Positions 27,183 through 46,441 of a stretch of DNA of 64,000 nucleotides are shown in pieces. Each line of letters starts with the position of its first letter. Position 1 is the stretch's first letter. The notes beneath the pieces are model-generated. The model searched no databases. It worked only from the letters and a program-made list of their open reading frames with translations, and had not been told where the DNA came from. A program made the position numbers and the translations under genes. This DNA is from Amoebidium appalachense (Eukaryota > Ichthyosporea), in contig CAVNZM010000013.1 in assembly GCA_963693365.1 (NCBI GenBank), positions 5,704,001 to 5,768,000 of the forward strand. The letters run 5' to 3'.

Positions 27183-27698
27183 AGCGCCACAACTAGAGAA
27201 TCCATTGAGCTACTTGTCTTAACCGTCCCAACTCTGCTACGTACGTGCCTGTGCCTACGGTTGTTTGTCGCACAAACATACATGTTACATTTCTAATGAT
27301 TCATATGCATATATATATTGCATCCATATGTAAATTCGTATCTCACACAAAAAAGGACCCACCTGATATATATATAGAGACCCTTCTATACACCCGCCTT
27401 TCTTGTTCGGTTGGTTGTTTTGACTAACTAATATGGTGGGCAAGCATGGAAACAAAAATGGTTCACATGCTAGCATGCCACATTAAAAATTATACAATAT
27501 GGAAGTAATATGTTCAGATACATACTTTAGTTTGACAAATTATCTAGAACGGGAAAAAAAACCCACATATAGAGCAAAAAAAACATCTTTCTTTAAAATA
27601 AATCAATAACAACAACAAAAACAACACTCGACAAACAAACACAAAAGCCTAAGCATCAACAACACCACCGCCACCACCCAACAAAAACAAACAAACAC
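24509..27698. other. Intergenic; one possible orphan 3' exon
   Basis: No complete gene is seen. At 24949-25041 a long T-rich tract ends in a good acceptor (TTATTCTCCAG|GAACG), followed by 45 open codons to a TAA ending at 25177. This could be a terminal exon, but no upstream exon was found. Elsewhere there is AT-rich sequence, a poly(G) run (about 25827-25858), GT/CA arrays (26230-26252, 26417-26452, 26570-26616), poly(G) (26694-26729), an A-rich run after poly(C) (27078-27127) and a CA array (27128-27181). Confidence 0.45.
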
Positions 27699-33443
<5,745 letters not shown>

Positions 33444-34147
33444 CTAAACCAAGCAAGGGTGTAAGTGACACAAAGGAGGGGGGCCCAAGGAGCCAAAGGG
33501 TGGCAACTACTGCTTTTTGCGGGTTGCAGGCGCAATTTCGGATGTGTGTGCACGAGCCCGCGTCGGGCAAACTTGCCTTGTTTGCGTGTTGTACCCAGGG
33601 GTGCGCGAACTGCTTGCATGCGTGCCATGTTGAAATCCTAATGGTTCTGTCTTCTCTCTTTCTCTCTTTTCCTTTCCTTTCCTTGCAGGCCTATGCCACC
33701 AATATAGCATGGAAACTCCATATGCATTACTGAGAAAACGGGTGGACAGGTGTGCAAAATCCTTGTGTCTATGGACATGGAAACAACATGATAAGTGTGC
33801 ATAGTAGAGCACAAGTGCAAGGTGAGTTGGGCCCACACGTCCCTGCGCTTTTACACCACCATTTCTATGCATCAATGCGCAAAAAAAACGCATGCATCTC
33901 GCTCCTCACATAGCTGGCGGTTTACCACAGGAGAAACTGAACAAATGGAACTGCTTCATGCTCAATCCTGAGTCGAAGTGTTAGCAGTGCAATCTCACGC
34001 ACTTACCATTTTCGGCCCAGAAAACTGTGCAGATCTCCGTCGGTTCTCAGGAAAATTAAAAAGGGGCTGCCTGCCTTGGCACAGAAGAATCTTAAGTATA
34101 TACTTGCTGCAAATAAAGGCATAAGGTGTAGAGCAGATGACAAGAGC

Positions 34148-34155
34148 TATAAAAG
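34148..34155 (+). promoter_or_regulatory. TATA box
   Basis: TATAAAAG on the plus strand, 123 bp upstream of the ATG at 34271. This is a canonical TATA sequence in a stretch free of simple repeats, and the best promoter candidate for the small gene that follows. Confidence 0.45.
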
Positions 34156-34270
34156 CTGTGAATAGAGTCTGTTAGCTGCGTTGCTCACGAACATTTATTA
34201 CCCACACATGTACACCAGAATCCAGAAGTTTCGTCCTCTCTTGGCTTTCAAATCTCCGTTTGATTTGCAG

Positions 34271-35127
34271 ATGGAAAAAGTGACGGTGGAAGAAACAGAG
34301 AAGAAAGACGAAGTTTAGTAACTGGCGTGAAACTTGAGCCTTAATAAAGTGCAAGTCACTCAGCCTGGCAGAAGCCTTGAACAAGAAAGAAAAACCTTGA
34401 CAGCCGTACGGAGCCTGACTGAGACAGCGAGACTCAGCCGATCAGTTTTGATCCCCACCGATCGCATTGATGATTCCTATTGGGTAAGCCGCGGCCTATC
34501 TGCGGGGGAGCTTTTGGGGGGCACAGGAAACTTACCAAATTGTCACCGTTCTGAAAGTGAGTATGGACTACATTTGCGATTAGAAAATCTGTTGAGTGAA
34601 ATGAGCTGTGGTTGAACATTTAATTATTTAATATAAAAATTATCTGTTGGAGATCAGTAAGACTAAGCACTGGATTAGTTGTTTTTTTCAGAAAGAACAT
34701 TCCGCATTAGATTTTTGAGTGGGTCCAACACCAGGGTCGGAGACCGTATTACTGTAGGTCACAGTGTACATGTAGAGCTGCAGTGCCGGCAATGCTTCGA
34801 ACTCTGGTCGTTTTCTATAGCCAACATGTGATAAATACGACAACTAACAAAAATCATTGTATTTGTTTTAGGCTTTCTGCTTTTAAATAAGCCGAAGGCT
34901 TTGTTTTATCAATGCTCTCAATTTCATATTACGTCACGCGACATCATTGTCCCCCTAGCTTTTTGTATACTATGATGTCATCAAAACGCATAGCGATTGG
35001 CGAAAGGAACCCAATAGAAGAATATTTATCAGCCATGCGTCTCGGCTTGCATTTCATCGGCGCCGGTGTAAAAATTCTGTTTCGCACAAACACAAAAAGC
35101 AATCATGTATTTATCGTATACGAGTAA
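34271..35127 (+). CDS. Possible small two-exon protein, weakly Alba-like
   Basis: Exon 1 is 34271-34317 (MEKVTVEETEKKDEV, then TA|gtaact). Exon 2 is 34959-35127, after acceptor CCCCCTAG, and continues in frame as YFLYTMMSSKRIAIGERNPI..EYLSAMRLGLHFIGAGVKILFRT to a TAA: 71 aa in all. The stretch IAIG-x3-P-x2-EYLSA..GAGVKI..R resembles the start of Alba-type nucleic-acid-binding domains (hydrophobic-IG-P-YV-A..G..EIVIKARG), but the rest of that fold is missing. The protein would be truncated, wrongly ended, or unrelated. The TATA box at 34148 supports transcription on this strand. Confidence 0.35.
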
Positions 35128-35820
35128 GACACTCTTTTGTAATAGCGCTGCCTGTCAGAAATAAAAGCCGCTGGAACATTTGGGGTTGGAAAATCCATCC
35201 ACGAATTTTAGTCTTAGTGAATCACCATAGGAGCTTTTTCTTGTGGCACTTCAAGAGCATTGCATTGCCATGGTAGCGCCTAAGCGCACGCGTAGTTGCC
35301 AAGTTTGGCAGTTGCAATATAGCCAGATTAGGCTGGTTCAGGCGTCCAATCACAAACGGGCAAAGTGGGCACGCTCAGGCTTCCGGATCTTCCGATCCGC
35401 TTGCTCAGGCAGCCAGGCTGCGCGCAAGTGAGAAATTGAACACGGTGCGGGCTTGCTCTGTCTGTGCTCCCTTTGCCGTGAGATCAGCAAATGAAGGCAA
35501 CACACACAAATTTCCGGGGTGGTTGCCATGTGCCACCACATGTGCGCGTTCGCCTCATGATCAGCCTAACCCCTATAGCTATGTGTAGTACATATTCTCA
35601 CATGTGCACGTGCATACGTGCAAGGTGTTCATGATCAGCTGCTGGCCCGGGTGTACACCGGGCGGCAGCTTCTTGACATCACAAGTACACACACTGAGTC
35701 TCTGCACGATGCGAACTATGTCATGTACGAATTACCCATGCTTGCCCGCAGATTTCCCATGTGACTCCGCCTGTGGAGGTAGAGCGACACACGTGATTTC
35801 TCCCGGAGTAATGGGGTTGG

Positions 35821-35829
35821 GATAAAAAG
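35821..35829 (+). promoter_or_regulatory. TATA-like box, dehydrogenase copy 1
   Basis: GATAAAAAG preceded by GGGTTGG, about 310 bp upstream of the ATG. The surrounding block (TTTCTCCCGGAGTAATG) is conserved at copy 2 (43289-43297), whereas the leader between it and the ATG has diverged more, which supports function. Confidence 0.5.
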
Positions 35830-36136
35830 AACGAACGGCCTGTTTCCTTTTTTTAAAAGGGACTTCTTTTGTTGAAGTTTTGAAGAGCTGAATGTTTTAT
35901 TTCCCTTTCGTTTTCCTGAACTGCCATATGACTTCTGTACTGCGCAGTTAGATCTGTCATAATTCCTCCTCCGGTGCCGGGTTTTCACTCTCCTTTCGCC
36001 GTCCAACTTAAAGTTTAACTTCGCCAAACATTTGAACTGAGATTTCTTTTTACTCCCAACCTTTCTCCCCACCTTCCTTCTGAAAATATATAACCAATTC
36101 TTCAGCCCTGTCCCTCGCACGTTTCCACGCACCGCC

Positions 36137-36640
36137 ATGGGGCTGCTAGGGCAGACGGTCAACTCTGTGGTCAACTTTGAGCGCAGTGAGCGCAGCAATG
36201 GCTACGGCTGGGCCACGACGGCAGACGAGGTGCTGGCGAGGGAGAAGGTCGACATGGCCGGCAAGAACGTGCTCATCACGGGGGGATGGATACTCGGGTA
36301 CGTGTGCGGGATTCTAGAACCTGAGAAAGGTTTAATGGGATTAGGTTACGGCAGTGAATATTAATGATGTATTCCCCCCCCCCCCCCCCCCCCCCCTTTT
36401 TCTCTTAATTTTTTAACTTTTTTTTAATTTCTTTCGAAATCCCTCTATGATTTTATTGAAGTCAGCATTGAAGCTAATAGATAGTCTTTTCACTGTCTTT
36501 ATTTAAATTATTTTCTTCGTTCCTTTTTATAATCATCTCTCACTCTCCCCCCTCCCCGCCCCCTCTTGTGTCTCGTTCGTTGCCTTTTTTTTTTTTTTTT
36601 TTTTCTTTTTTTTTCCTTTCTTTCTTTCTTTCTTTCTTTT

Positions 36641-36671
<31 letters not shown>

Positions 36672-36807
36672 GGGGGGGAGGGGAGGAGGGAGGGGTGAAG
36701 GAGGGGAGGGAGGGGCAGTTGGAAGGACTGAAAAGACAGTGACACAGAATCATTTGGGATTCAGAGCTAAATTGCAAACAAAAGTGTCACGTTGGTTCCT
36801 CTTTTGA

Positions 36808-36850
<43 letters not shown>

Positions 36851-38044
36851 CCCCCCCCCCCCCCCCCCCGCCCTCTCCCTCCTCCCTTCCCCTCCTCTCC
36901 CCTTCCCTCTCCCTCAGCATGAAAGTTTTGTATCGTGCGCTCATCCCGGCGCTTGCTCTTTGATCGTCCATCATCTCTTTCAAACGAGTCCTTCGAAACC
37001 TTCTCCAGGAGTTGTTCTAACACCTTCTCCCCGAGATTTTGCCTCTCTTTTTCAGGCCATTCTACTTGCTTCCCGGGCCTCACACCTCATGATCTAAGAA
37101 AGGCCTAAGATGATGGGGATGTTGGGGGTGGGGGGGGGGGGTGATGGGTGAGTGGGTGGGGAAGAGGAGGAGGGGGGGGGGGGGGGGGGGGGGGAGGGAG
37201 TGTGGGCCGGGGAGCTGAATGGGGCAAGAACAGTAGTTGTATAGATCGGCTGCTCTCATCTTAACTTCTGCTTGCCTTCTTTCCTTCATTAACAACATCC
37301 GGGACCCCCTTCCCAGCCCACACCCCCTCCAAACCTCTTCCGTCTTCCGGCAGTCTTAACCTCCCCCTCCCCCTCCCTCCCCCCTTTCACGCTTCCCCAC
37401 CCCTCACTCTTCTCCTTTCACAGGTATCGGCCTTGCCACAGCCAAACACCTCTCCAAGGCCGGAGCGCACATCGTTCTAGCGGTGCGAGATGTGGAAAGG
37501 GGCAAGCAGGTGGGGGAGGAGCTCAAGCAGCTTGGTGCCGGGGGGTGCACGGTGGTGGGGTTGGAGCTGGAGAGCCTGCAGTCTGTGCGTGAATGTGCGA
37601 GGGAGGTGAAGGAGTGGGGCCAGCCCATACACGTGCTCATATGCAACGCAGGTGCCGAGCTGTCATCCCCCTCCCCCCCTTTAACGCATTCCCCCCCCCC
37701 CCCCTCCCCCCCCTCTCCTCCTCCCACCCCCGACCCATCCTCTCCCTTACGGGGGGTCCCTGGCCCCCCGTGGCGAACATCTCCCTCCACCCCTCCCTTC
37801 TTGACACTTTCTTTCTTTCAACGGCCCCAATGTCACCCCCTCTCCATCCCAACTCCCATTATCTACCTCCCCCATAGCTTGTTCCTCCTTCCTTCTTCAC
37901 ACCTTCGCATCCCCCTCCCCCCCCCCGCCCCCCTTCCCCCCCCCACCTCTCCCCCTGTTTCTGTTGCCCGTACCCCAATATCCCCTTTCATGACGTTGTG
38001 TTTCTGTTTCATCCTAATTATAACACCACCTACGTTATCTTACT

Positions 38045-38087
<43 letters not shown>

Positions 38088-38943
38088 ACCCAAAAAAAAA
38101 AAAAAAAAAAAAAAAACTTAGATTGAACAACTCGAAATACTATAAAAAAAATTACCACCACTGCTGACAAACTTTTTGCAGGATTGCAATAAAACATGAT
38201 AGGTAGCCTATAGGATATGACGGTCATGCTTCCCCCCCCCCCTGCCCCCCCCCCCCCTTTTCCTCCCTTAACCACCACCAGCACCACCACCACCGATCCC
38301 GGCGTGACTCATCAGAAAATGAAACTCGGTGCTCTAATTATGGCAATTGGATCACAGGTAACCTCCCCAGAGCCTACGAGGAGACGGATGATGGTGTGGA
38401 GAAGACTATTCAGGTGTGTGTGTGGGGGGGTAGTTTTTTTTTTTTTTGGGGGGGGGGGGGGGAGGGGGGGGAGGGGGGGGGAGGGAGGGGGGGGGGGGGG
38501 GGGGGAGATGGGTGCATTTGGTAGTTTGGGGGTTGTGTTGTGGGTGGGTGTGTCTGGTGGGGGCTTGGGGGGGGGGGGGGGGGGGGGGGGGAGGAGGGGA
38601 TGTTGGTCATGGGTGTGTGTGGGGAGCCTCGTGTGTGGGTGGTTGTGTGGGTGGGTGTGCGTGTGTAAGTATGTGTGGGTCGCACACATGTGCCGACCAG
38701 GATCATGTATTTAAGAAACTATAATCAGCACGCACGTGTGTGTATTTTGGATCCCCCCCCCCCCCCCCCCTCCCCCCTTCCCCCCCTTTTTCATTGCCAA
38801 CATACCCCAATTCCTTACACCCCACCTTTACTTTTCTCAACTAGGTTAATTTGAAGTCGGGTACCTCCTTTGGCACAATATTTCCCGGCCCATTAAAGCC
38901 TCGTGTAGCAACCAACCCTCCCTCCCCCCCCCCTCTCTCTCTC

Positions 38944-38979
<36 letters not shown>

Positions 38980-38987
38980 CCTCTCCC

Positions 38988-39020
<33 letters not shown>

Positions 39021-41227
39021 CCGCCGCGGCCCTTGCTTTTGCATCAACGAATGGCAATCATGATCGTTTATCATACTGCACAAACGGGTTCTTAACTCGT
39101 TTTTACGTCTCTGGGAGTCTGATGAATTTCACACCATGAATACCCCCTATGTGCATCATCTCATCTATGCGTTCCCACCGTGTATATCCACATACGGATA
39201 ATCAATTAATATGTATATCTCTGAAGACTTACGAGTACTCATGCTTTCAGAGTTCGTATATCCACCCAGGGTATATCCACACTGTATATCCACAGTGTAT
39301 ATCCGCACAGCACATATTCACACCATGTATAGACATGTATATCCACACCTGGCATATCCCACAGGTGCACTATCTCGGCCACTATCTCCTCGTGTCGCTC
39401 CTCCTGCCGCAGCTCACTGCCGGGGGCACCCTAGACCACCCGTCTAGGGTGATCATGATCACGTCCACAGGCAATCACATTATGGCCCCTGACCCCGCAG
39501 ACCTCAACAGAAAGGTAAGAATTGAACCCCCTGCCTCCCCCCCCCCCCCCCCCCCCTTCCCCCCCCCCCCCCCCCCTTCCCCCCTTCCCCTCCCTCTGCC
39601 CTTGCGATTTCCAAATGTACGAAAGTTTACTTAGTGATAGGCTACTGCCATCGGATACCATCATTGTAATTACCCCCCTCCCCCCATCATGTGATAAACC
39701 CCCCCCCCTCCCCCTCCTTTCCCCACAAGCCTCAGAAACAATCCCCCCACCCCCCACCCCCCCCCCCAAAAAAACAACCAAAAACCTCCTGCTGTTCCCT
39801 TCTTCCCTGTTGTTGGCAACTGCATGGTCCATATTGAGTCAAACATAGCCTGTGAACTTGTGGGGTCCCACACCCCTTGAGTAGTTCCTGTTATATGTTT
39901 GTATTTTACATACACCCGAATTCTTCACCCAGGCTAGTAGCCGGTGTGCAAAAGTGGTGACATCCAACTCATTCGTTCCCACGTCCCATTCCCACAGGAC
40001 ACGTGGTTCTGGGGCAACCTCCTCCCCATTGGTCGCTTTCTCGCCCACGGCCGTGCCAAGGCGGCGCAGGTACTGTTTGCACGTGAGCTTGCCGCCAGGT
40101 GCAAACAGTGGGGGTTGCCTGTGACGTCATATGCCTGCCATCCCGGAACAGTGGAAACCCCCATGGTCCAGAGGGTCCACTGGCATGAGCGAGTCCTGTT
40201 CTCCCTTCTGGGTGAAGCCCCCCCTCCCCCCCCTCTCTCTCTCCTCCCCCCCCCCCCCCCCCCCACACACACACCCACCCCAAACAAAAAACGAAAAAGG
40301 AGGGGGAGGGGGGGGGGGGAGGGAGGGGGAGGCATGTGCAACTGTTGCAGGTAGTTGTGCACATGTTTTCTTGCAGGATCTTGTGGTCAGTAACACGGTT
40401 GAATTTTAACCAATCACATTTTTTTTTTGGTCTCAAAATGATTGCATTGAGAAACCGACTCCTTTTAAGTGTTTTGATGATTTTAGCTGTGCATGTGGGT
40501 ACACTTTACTTGTGATTCAGTGTGGGTCTTCGTGCAGGACATGTCGCCGGATGCATTCGAATCAAGGATTTGAAAATGTGTAGAACACTGGTACTGTGGG
40601 GAAGAATTGCGTGTGCAGGGATAAGCTTGGGGTTACGGATTGGTCTGAGCGCATGGGGTTGAGAAAGGGAGAGAAGCAGGGAAGAGCAAGCGGAAAGGGA
40701 GGCCACGGGGGAGGAGGTGGAGGGGGGGGGGGGGGGGGGGGGGGGGGATGGGATTGATTAGGATATTTTGGAGGGTCCAGGCATCAGTGGGAAATAATAT
40801 TGCCAGACTCCCAAGTTTAAAAAGTTTAAAAATAGAGATAACATTTGAAAAAATTAAGAATAAAACTCCCCAGTGCGCACATTTGGCAAGAGCCTCGGCC
40901 AGGCTGCAGCAACCCCCGTCTATGTGGCATGCAGTGCCCACGTAGAGTGCCCCCCCCCCCCCCCCCCCCCCTCCTCCCTCCCTCCCTTCTCCCCTCCTCC
41001 CTCCCCTCCCTTCTCCCCCGTCCGCTCACCGACCTACCCCTGCCCCATACCCACACGCACATATCCCCCCCCCCCCCCCCCCCCCCTCCCGGCCCCCCCC
41101 GGCCCCCCCTTCCCCTCCCCCATTTGTCTGTGCCGTATACCATGAAAGTGAGCATCAACTCCGATTGGTCCTCATGAAAAAATGTTACTCTCAGCATATA
41201 CCCCCCCCCCCCCCCCCCCCCTCCCCT

Positions 41228-41258
<31 letters not shown>

Positions 41259-41386
41259 CCCACCCACCCTATCGATGCTCACGTTGAAGAAACAAAAACG
41301 CACGGAGTGAAACCAGAACCTATCTACCTGAATTTCAATTAGACAGCTTCCTGCGGCCTCCGTGATCCCCTCCCCTCCCCTCCCCC

Positions 41387-41417
<31 letters not shown>

Positions 41418-41741
41418 AAAGAAAAAAAAAATCGAAAATTCCCCTCCACCCCATCCATATAAAATAAAAAAGAGCAACTCTAGATAAAAAATTGATCACT
41501 ATGAATAAAGAAGCGAATAAAATCGACGAATCAAGTTATAGATATCACTAATGTTTTTGCCGTGGAGGGGAACCAACAGGTGGAGGGCCAGGGGGGGTCT
41601 TATTTCAGCGACTGCAACCGGGCGCAGGCAGCAGGGCACTGCAGCGACCCCCAGCTGGCTGCCCGGCTGTGGGCCGTCAGCCAGAGGGCCACCCAGGCTG
41701 ACTGGGTGGTCCCGGGAAGAACACCGGCCCCCGCCGTGTGA
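36137..41741 (+). pseudogene. Short-chain dehydrogenase/reductase, decayed copy 1
   Basis: Seven exons: 36137-36297, 37424-37651, 38358-38413, 39365-39514, 39998-40211, 40874-40941, 41580-41741. Classical SDR of the retinol dehydrogenase/WWOX/TIC32-like type by exon content ([59 protein letters not shown]). Three changes against copy 2 suggest loss of function. A tandem duplication of 4 bases (GGAT) in the nucleotide-binding loop of exon 1 (36281-36292) shifts the frame of everything downstream. The catalytic Tyr of YxxxK is His (CAC at 40047-40049, giving HGRAK). The AATAAA present after copy 2 is GAGAAA here (about 41799). The remaining exons are open and splice sites intact, so decay is recent; a sequencing or assembly error could explain the 4-base change but not all three. 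Confidence 0.75.
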
Positions 41742-43288
41742 GCAGGAGAGTGGGATGCGAGTGTTTTTTTGGGGGCTGAGGGGCTCAAAGCTGTTGTGAG
41801 AAAGTGGAGGTTACATGTGCACATTTGCTGCCTTCGTTTTCGTGTGCTCAAGTTAAAAATTTTTGTTTAACAGCTCAAGCAGTCAGAAATACGTCCCAGT
41901 CATGTATATATCTAGTCATGTATATATCAAGCTTGTTTTTAGACCGATAAAGTGCACAGAATCCAACATAATAACTTCAAAAGATAATAGGGAACACGTA
42001 GGGTTCAAATATTGCAGTGAACAAATTCAAAAAAACTATTCCACGCTGTGTGTAGCGGTGGCGGTCTTATGTATTCAATTATGTACATGGAAGCCTTAGG
42101 GATGTCAAGACCTTGAGAGTTACACGTGTGATTCACAGGAGACACAGGAGACGTTCATGATGCGAGGCTCCACGGTGTGCAGTGGCTATATGATACGGCA
42201 TGTATTGAGTTGTCAGATTGTGCAAGTTGTATGGTGCGAGGCCGGAAATTAGGTCGAGGTATGTGAACAGTGCTGTGAGGTGTGTGGCATGTGTAAGTAG
42301 ATTATTTTATAAACTATGTAGGTTTTTTGGCCCTTCTCTACCACAACTTCCTGCTCCCCATCCGTCAGCCCCCCCCTCCCCCCCCCCCCCCCCCCCTCCT
42401 CCCCCTCCCCCCCCCCCCCCCCCCCCTGCCCTTTTTGGATGATTTCCTTCCGAATTTTTTGCCGCAACTGTTTTATTTGATTTTAGCAACCCCCCCCCCC
42501 CCCCTTCCCCCGGGGGCCTGACCGTTTCCTAGTAGCTATCTGTACTGTATTCGTTCTGCTCGATATAAGCAATCCACAACCGAGATGACTCATTGGCCAC
42601 CTACAGCAACTGCAATATTCAAGTCCCCTTCCCCCCCCCCCTCCCCTCCCCCCCCCTCCCCCCTCCCCCTCTCCCCTCTCCTCCTCCCCCCCCCCCCCAG
42701 CCTCCCCCTCCTCCCCACCCCAAGCGCATGCGTAGTTGCAAAGTTTGGCAGTTGCATTATAGCCAGATTAGGTTGGTTCAGGCGTCCAATCACCAACATT
42801 GCAACTGCCACAGTCGGCACCGAGCTGTCACTCTCAAAATCTGAGTCTGAGGGTCTGAGAGAGAGCTGCAGTTCCGCGCCCCTCAGCTGGGCTGCGGGCA
42901 GCTTGCTCAGGGCCCCAGGCTGCGCACAAGTGGGGAATCGAACACGTTGCATGGCTTGCTCTGGGCTCCCTTCGCCATGACGTAAGCAACTGTAGCCTTT
43001 TGAACCACACATGCATGTGCCGCGTGAACATGGACACGTTCGTCTCATGATCAGACCATATACAATATATACGTATTATTCTCACATGTGCACCCGTGCA
43101 CAGTGTTCAGCTGCAGCCCGGGCGGCAGCTCCTTGACAGCACACACAGAGTCTCTGTATGATGCGAAATGACTTGTCATGACATGCGTATCATTTGTTAT
43201 TGTCATGCTTGCCCGTACATTTCACATGTGATTCGGCCTGTGTAGGTCGAGGCGACACACGAGATTTCTCCCGGAGTAATGGTGTTGG

Positions 43289-43298
43289 GATAAAAAGG
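43289..43298 (+). promoter_or_regulatory. TATA-like box, dehydrogenase copy 2
   Basis: GATAAAAAGG about 270 bp upstream of the ATG at 43562, in a block conserved with copy 1 (TTTCTCCCGGAGTAATGGTG). Confidence 0.5.
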
Positions 43299-43561
43299 AC
43301 GAACGCCCTGTTTCCTTTTTCCAAAAAAGACTTCTTGTTTTTCGTTTTCCTTTCATTGCCCTGAACTATCGTTATATGAGCCTGTGCAGTCTTTCAATTT
43401 CTTCAGTGCAGTTGTTTTTCACTTTCTTCTCGCCGCCCCACTTGAAGCTACTTCACCAACCCTTCGAAACTGTGCTTTCCTCTTCCTCCAGCGTCCAGAT
43501 CCCTACCTTCCTCTGAGGACATAAAGCATTCCTATTCCCCATCGGCTAGCACGTCTTCACC

Positions 43562-43998
43562 ATGGGGCTGCTAGGGCAGACGGTCAACTCTGTGGTCAAC
43601 TTTGAGCGCAGTGAGCGCAGCAATGGCTACGGCTGGGCCACGACGGCAGACGAGGTGCTGGCGAGGGAGAAGGTCGACATGGCCGGCAAGAACGTGCTGA
43701 TCACGGGGGGATACTCGGGTACGTGTGCAAACTTTATGGGGTTTAGGGGGGTTTTTAGGGGGTTTTTTTTGTTTTTTGTTTTTTTTTGGGGGGGGGGGGG
43801 GGGGGGGAGGGGGGGGGGGGGGTTCTGCGGTTTTTTTCTAGTTTAGAAGATTTTGGATGACTTTTTTAATTCCATCGATTTGTTTTTATTCACCCCTTCT
43901 GTCTCTCCATTTTAGTGTGCATTGGCTGCACGTCCGGGCCCAAAAATCCCCCTGCCCGTTTTTCTTTTTTTTCTCTTTCTTTTCGCCTTATTTCTGAT

Positions 43999-44089
<91 letters not shown>

Positions 44090-44156
44090 TCCCCCTCTCT
44101 CTCCCTCTCCCCCTCTCTCTCCCTCTCCCCCTCTCTCTCCCTCTCTCCCTCTCTCC

Positions 44157-44247
<91 letters not shown>

Positions 44248-44357
44248 CCTCTCTCCCTCTATCCTCTCTGAGTCTCTCTCTCTCGCACACGCCCCCTCCT
44301 GCCGCCCCCACCACACCCGTCGCTGTTGTGGTACGTGTCTTGTTGGCTACTTCCGAA

Positions 44358-44410
<53 letters not shown>

Positions 44411-44554
44411 AACGCCACCTCTCTCTCTCTCTCTCTCTCTCTCCCCCTCTCTCCCTCTATCCTCTCTGAGTCTCTCTCTCTCGCACACGCCCCCTCCTGC
44501 CGCCCCCACCACACCCGTCGCTGTTGTGGTACGTGTCTTGTTGGCTACTTCGAA

Positions 44555-44604
<50 letters not shown>

Positions 44605-44952
44605 ACGCCACCCCTCTTCGTCTTCTTCTTCTTCTTCTTCTTCTTCTTTTTTTTTTTTTTTTTTTTTTTTTTTTGGTTTTTTTGCAATGGAGGGGGGAGG
44701 GGGGGGGGGGGGGGGCAGTTGGAAGTCCTGAAAGGAAATGATATGGTATCACGTGGAATTAAAACCTAAGCTGCAGACAAAAGCGTGGTTGTTCCCCTCC
44801 TAATCCCCCCCCCCCCCCCCCCCCCCCCATCCCCACCCCCCACCCCCCACCCCCGGCCCCTCCCGAGCCCACACTCCCCACCCCTTTACTCCTTCCCACA
44901 TTTCTCACCACCCATTCATCCCCCATCCACTTCCTCTTTCCCACCCTGCCCC

Positions 44953-44996
<44 letters not shown>

Positions 44997-45255
44997 ACAC
45001 CCCTTACTCTTCTCCTTTCACAGGTATCGGCCTTGCCACAGCCAAACACCTCTCCAAGGCCGGAGCCCACATTGTTCTAGCCGTGCGTGATGTGGAGAGG
45101 GGCAAGCAGGTGGGGGAGGAGCTCAAGCAGCTTGGGGCTGGGGGGTGCACGGTGGTGGGGCTGGAGCTGGAGAGCCTGCAGTCTGTACGTGAATGTGCAA
45201 GGGAGGTGAAGGAGTGGGGCCAGCCCATACACGTGCTCATATGCAACGCAGGTGC

Positions 45256-45299
<44 letters not shown>

Positions 45300-46392
45300 T
45301 ACCCCTGCCTTTCCCGGTGAGGTCCTCTTTTTATTCCTCACCTCTGACCTCCTCCCTCTTCTCCCCTAATGTCACCCCTCTTATCGACCACTCCAACAAT
45401 AACCAACCTTCCCCCCCTTGTTACACTTTCCTCCCTAACCCCCCCCCCCCCCCCCCTCCACCCCCGCCACGGCTTTGTTTTTGCCGCCCATACCCCAACC
45501 CCTAATGACCACATTTCGTTTCTCCCTAGAGCCTCCCTTTGGTTCTACCACAGCCTGTTTACCTTTACTATGATGCCCCCCCCCCACCCAGCATGCTCCT
45601 CAGGCCCCAAACAACCACCCCCATAAAAACATTTCTTGTTGCTTTGCAATACGATACGATAGGTGGCAAAAGGTTCATGCTATTACTTCTATCCCTCCCC
45701 CCCCCCCCCCCCCCCCCCCCCTCCCTCCCTCCCTCCCTCCCTCCCTCCCTCCCCATTTTAGACCCACAATTCTTCCCCTCCCCCCTCCCCCCCCCCCTCC
45801 CCCCCCCCCCCCCCAGCATGCTCCTCAGGCCCCAAACAACCACCCCCATAAAAACATTTCTTGTTGCTTTGCAATACGATACAATAGGTGGCAAAAGGTT
45901 CATGCTATTACTTCTATCCCCCCCCCCCCCCCCCCCCCTCCCTCCCTCCCTCCCTCACTCCCCATCTTAGACCCACACTCCTCCCCCCCCCCCCCCCCTC
46001 CCCCCCCCCCTCCCCCCATGCGGGGGTCTTGCTTACTCGGTCTTCCACCCAACACACAAAGAATGTAGAAACAAACGTTGAACAAGATGATCAAACTATA
46101 AGCTATGAATCTATCAAAGCCCTACTTGTTTCTTTCCAAGCAGCCCTCCCCAGAACCCCCCCTCGCCCACCATTGCCTAATATGTTTTAGGAGATAAGCT
46201 TGGCACTAATCATATCGATCGGACCACAGGCAACTTCACCAGAGCATACGAGGAGACGGAGGACGGTGTGGAGAAGATTTTTCAGGTGTGGTGTGTGTGG
46301 TGTGTGTGGTGTGTGTGGTGTGTGTGTGTGGGTGCGTATGGGGGGAGGGGGGGTCTGTATATATCTCATATGTGTGTTTGGTGTGTGTGTTT

Positions 46393-46441
<49 letters not shown>

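Larger units (their letters stand above)
35276..42350 (+). repeat. Tandem segmental duplication, unit 1 (about 7.4 kb)
   Basis: Unit 1 aligns with 42717-49830. Matched anchors include GCGTAGTTGC..AAGTTTGGCAGTTGCA (35290/42730), the promoter block CCCGGAGTAATG..GTTGGGATAAAAA, all seven dehydrogenase exons and the 3' flank (offset 7425-7446 bp). Introns differ greatly in repeat content, exons little. Confidence 0.85.
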
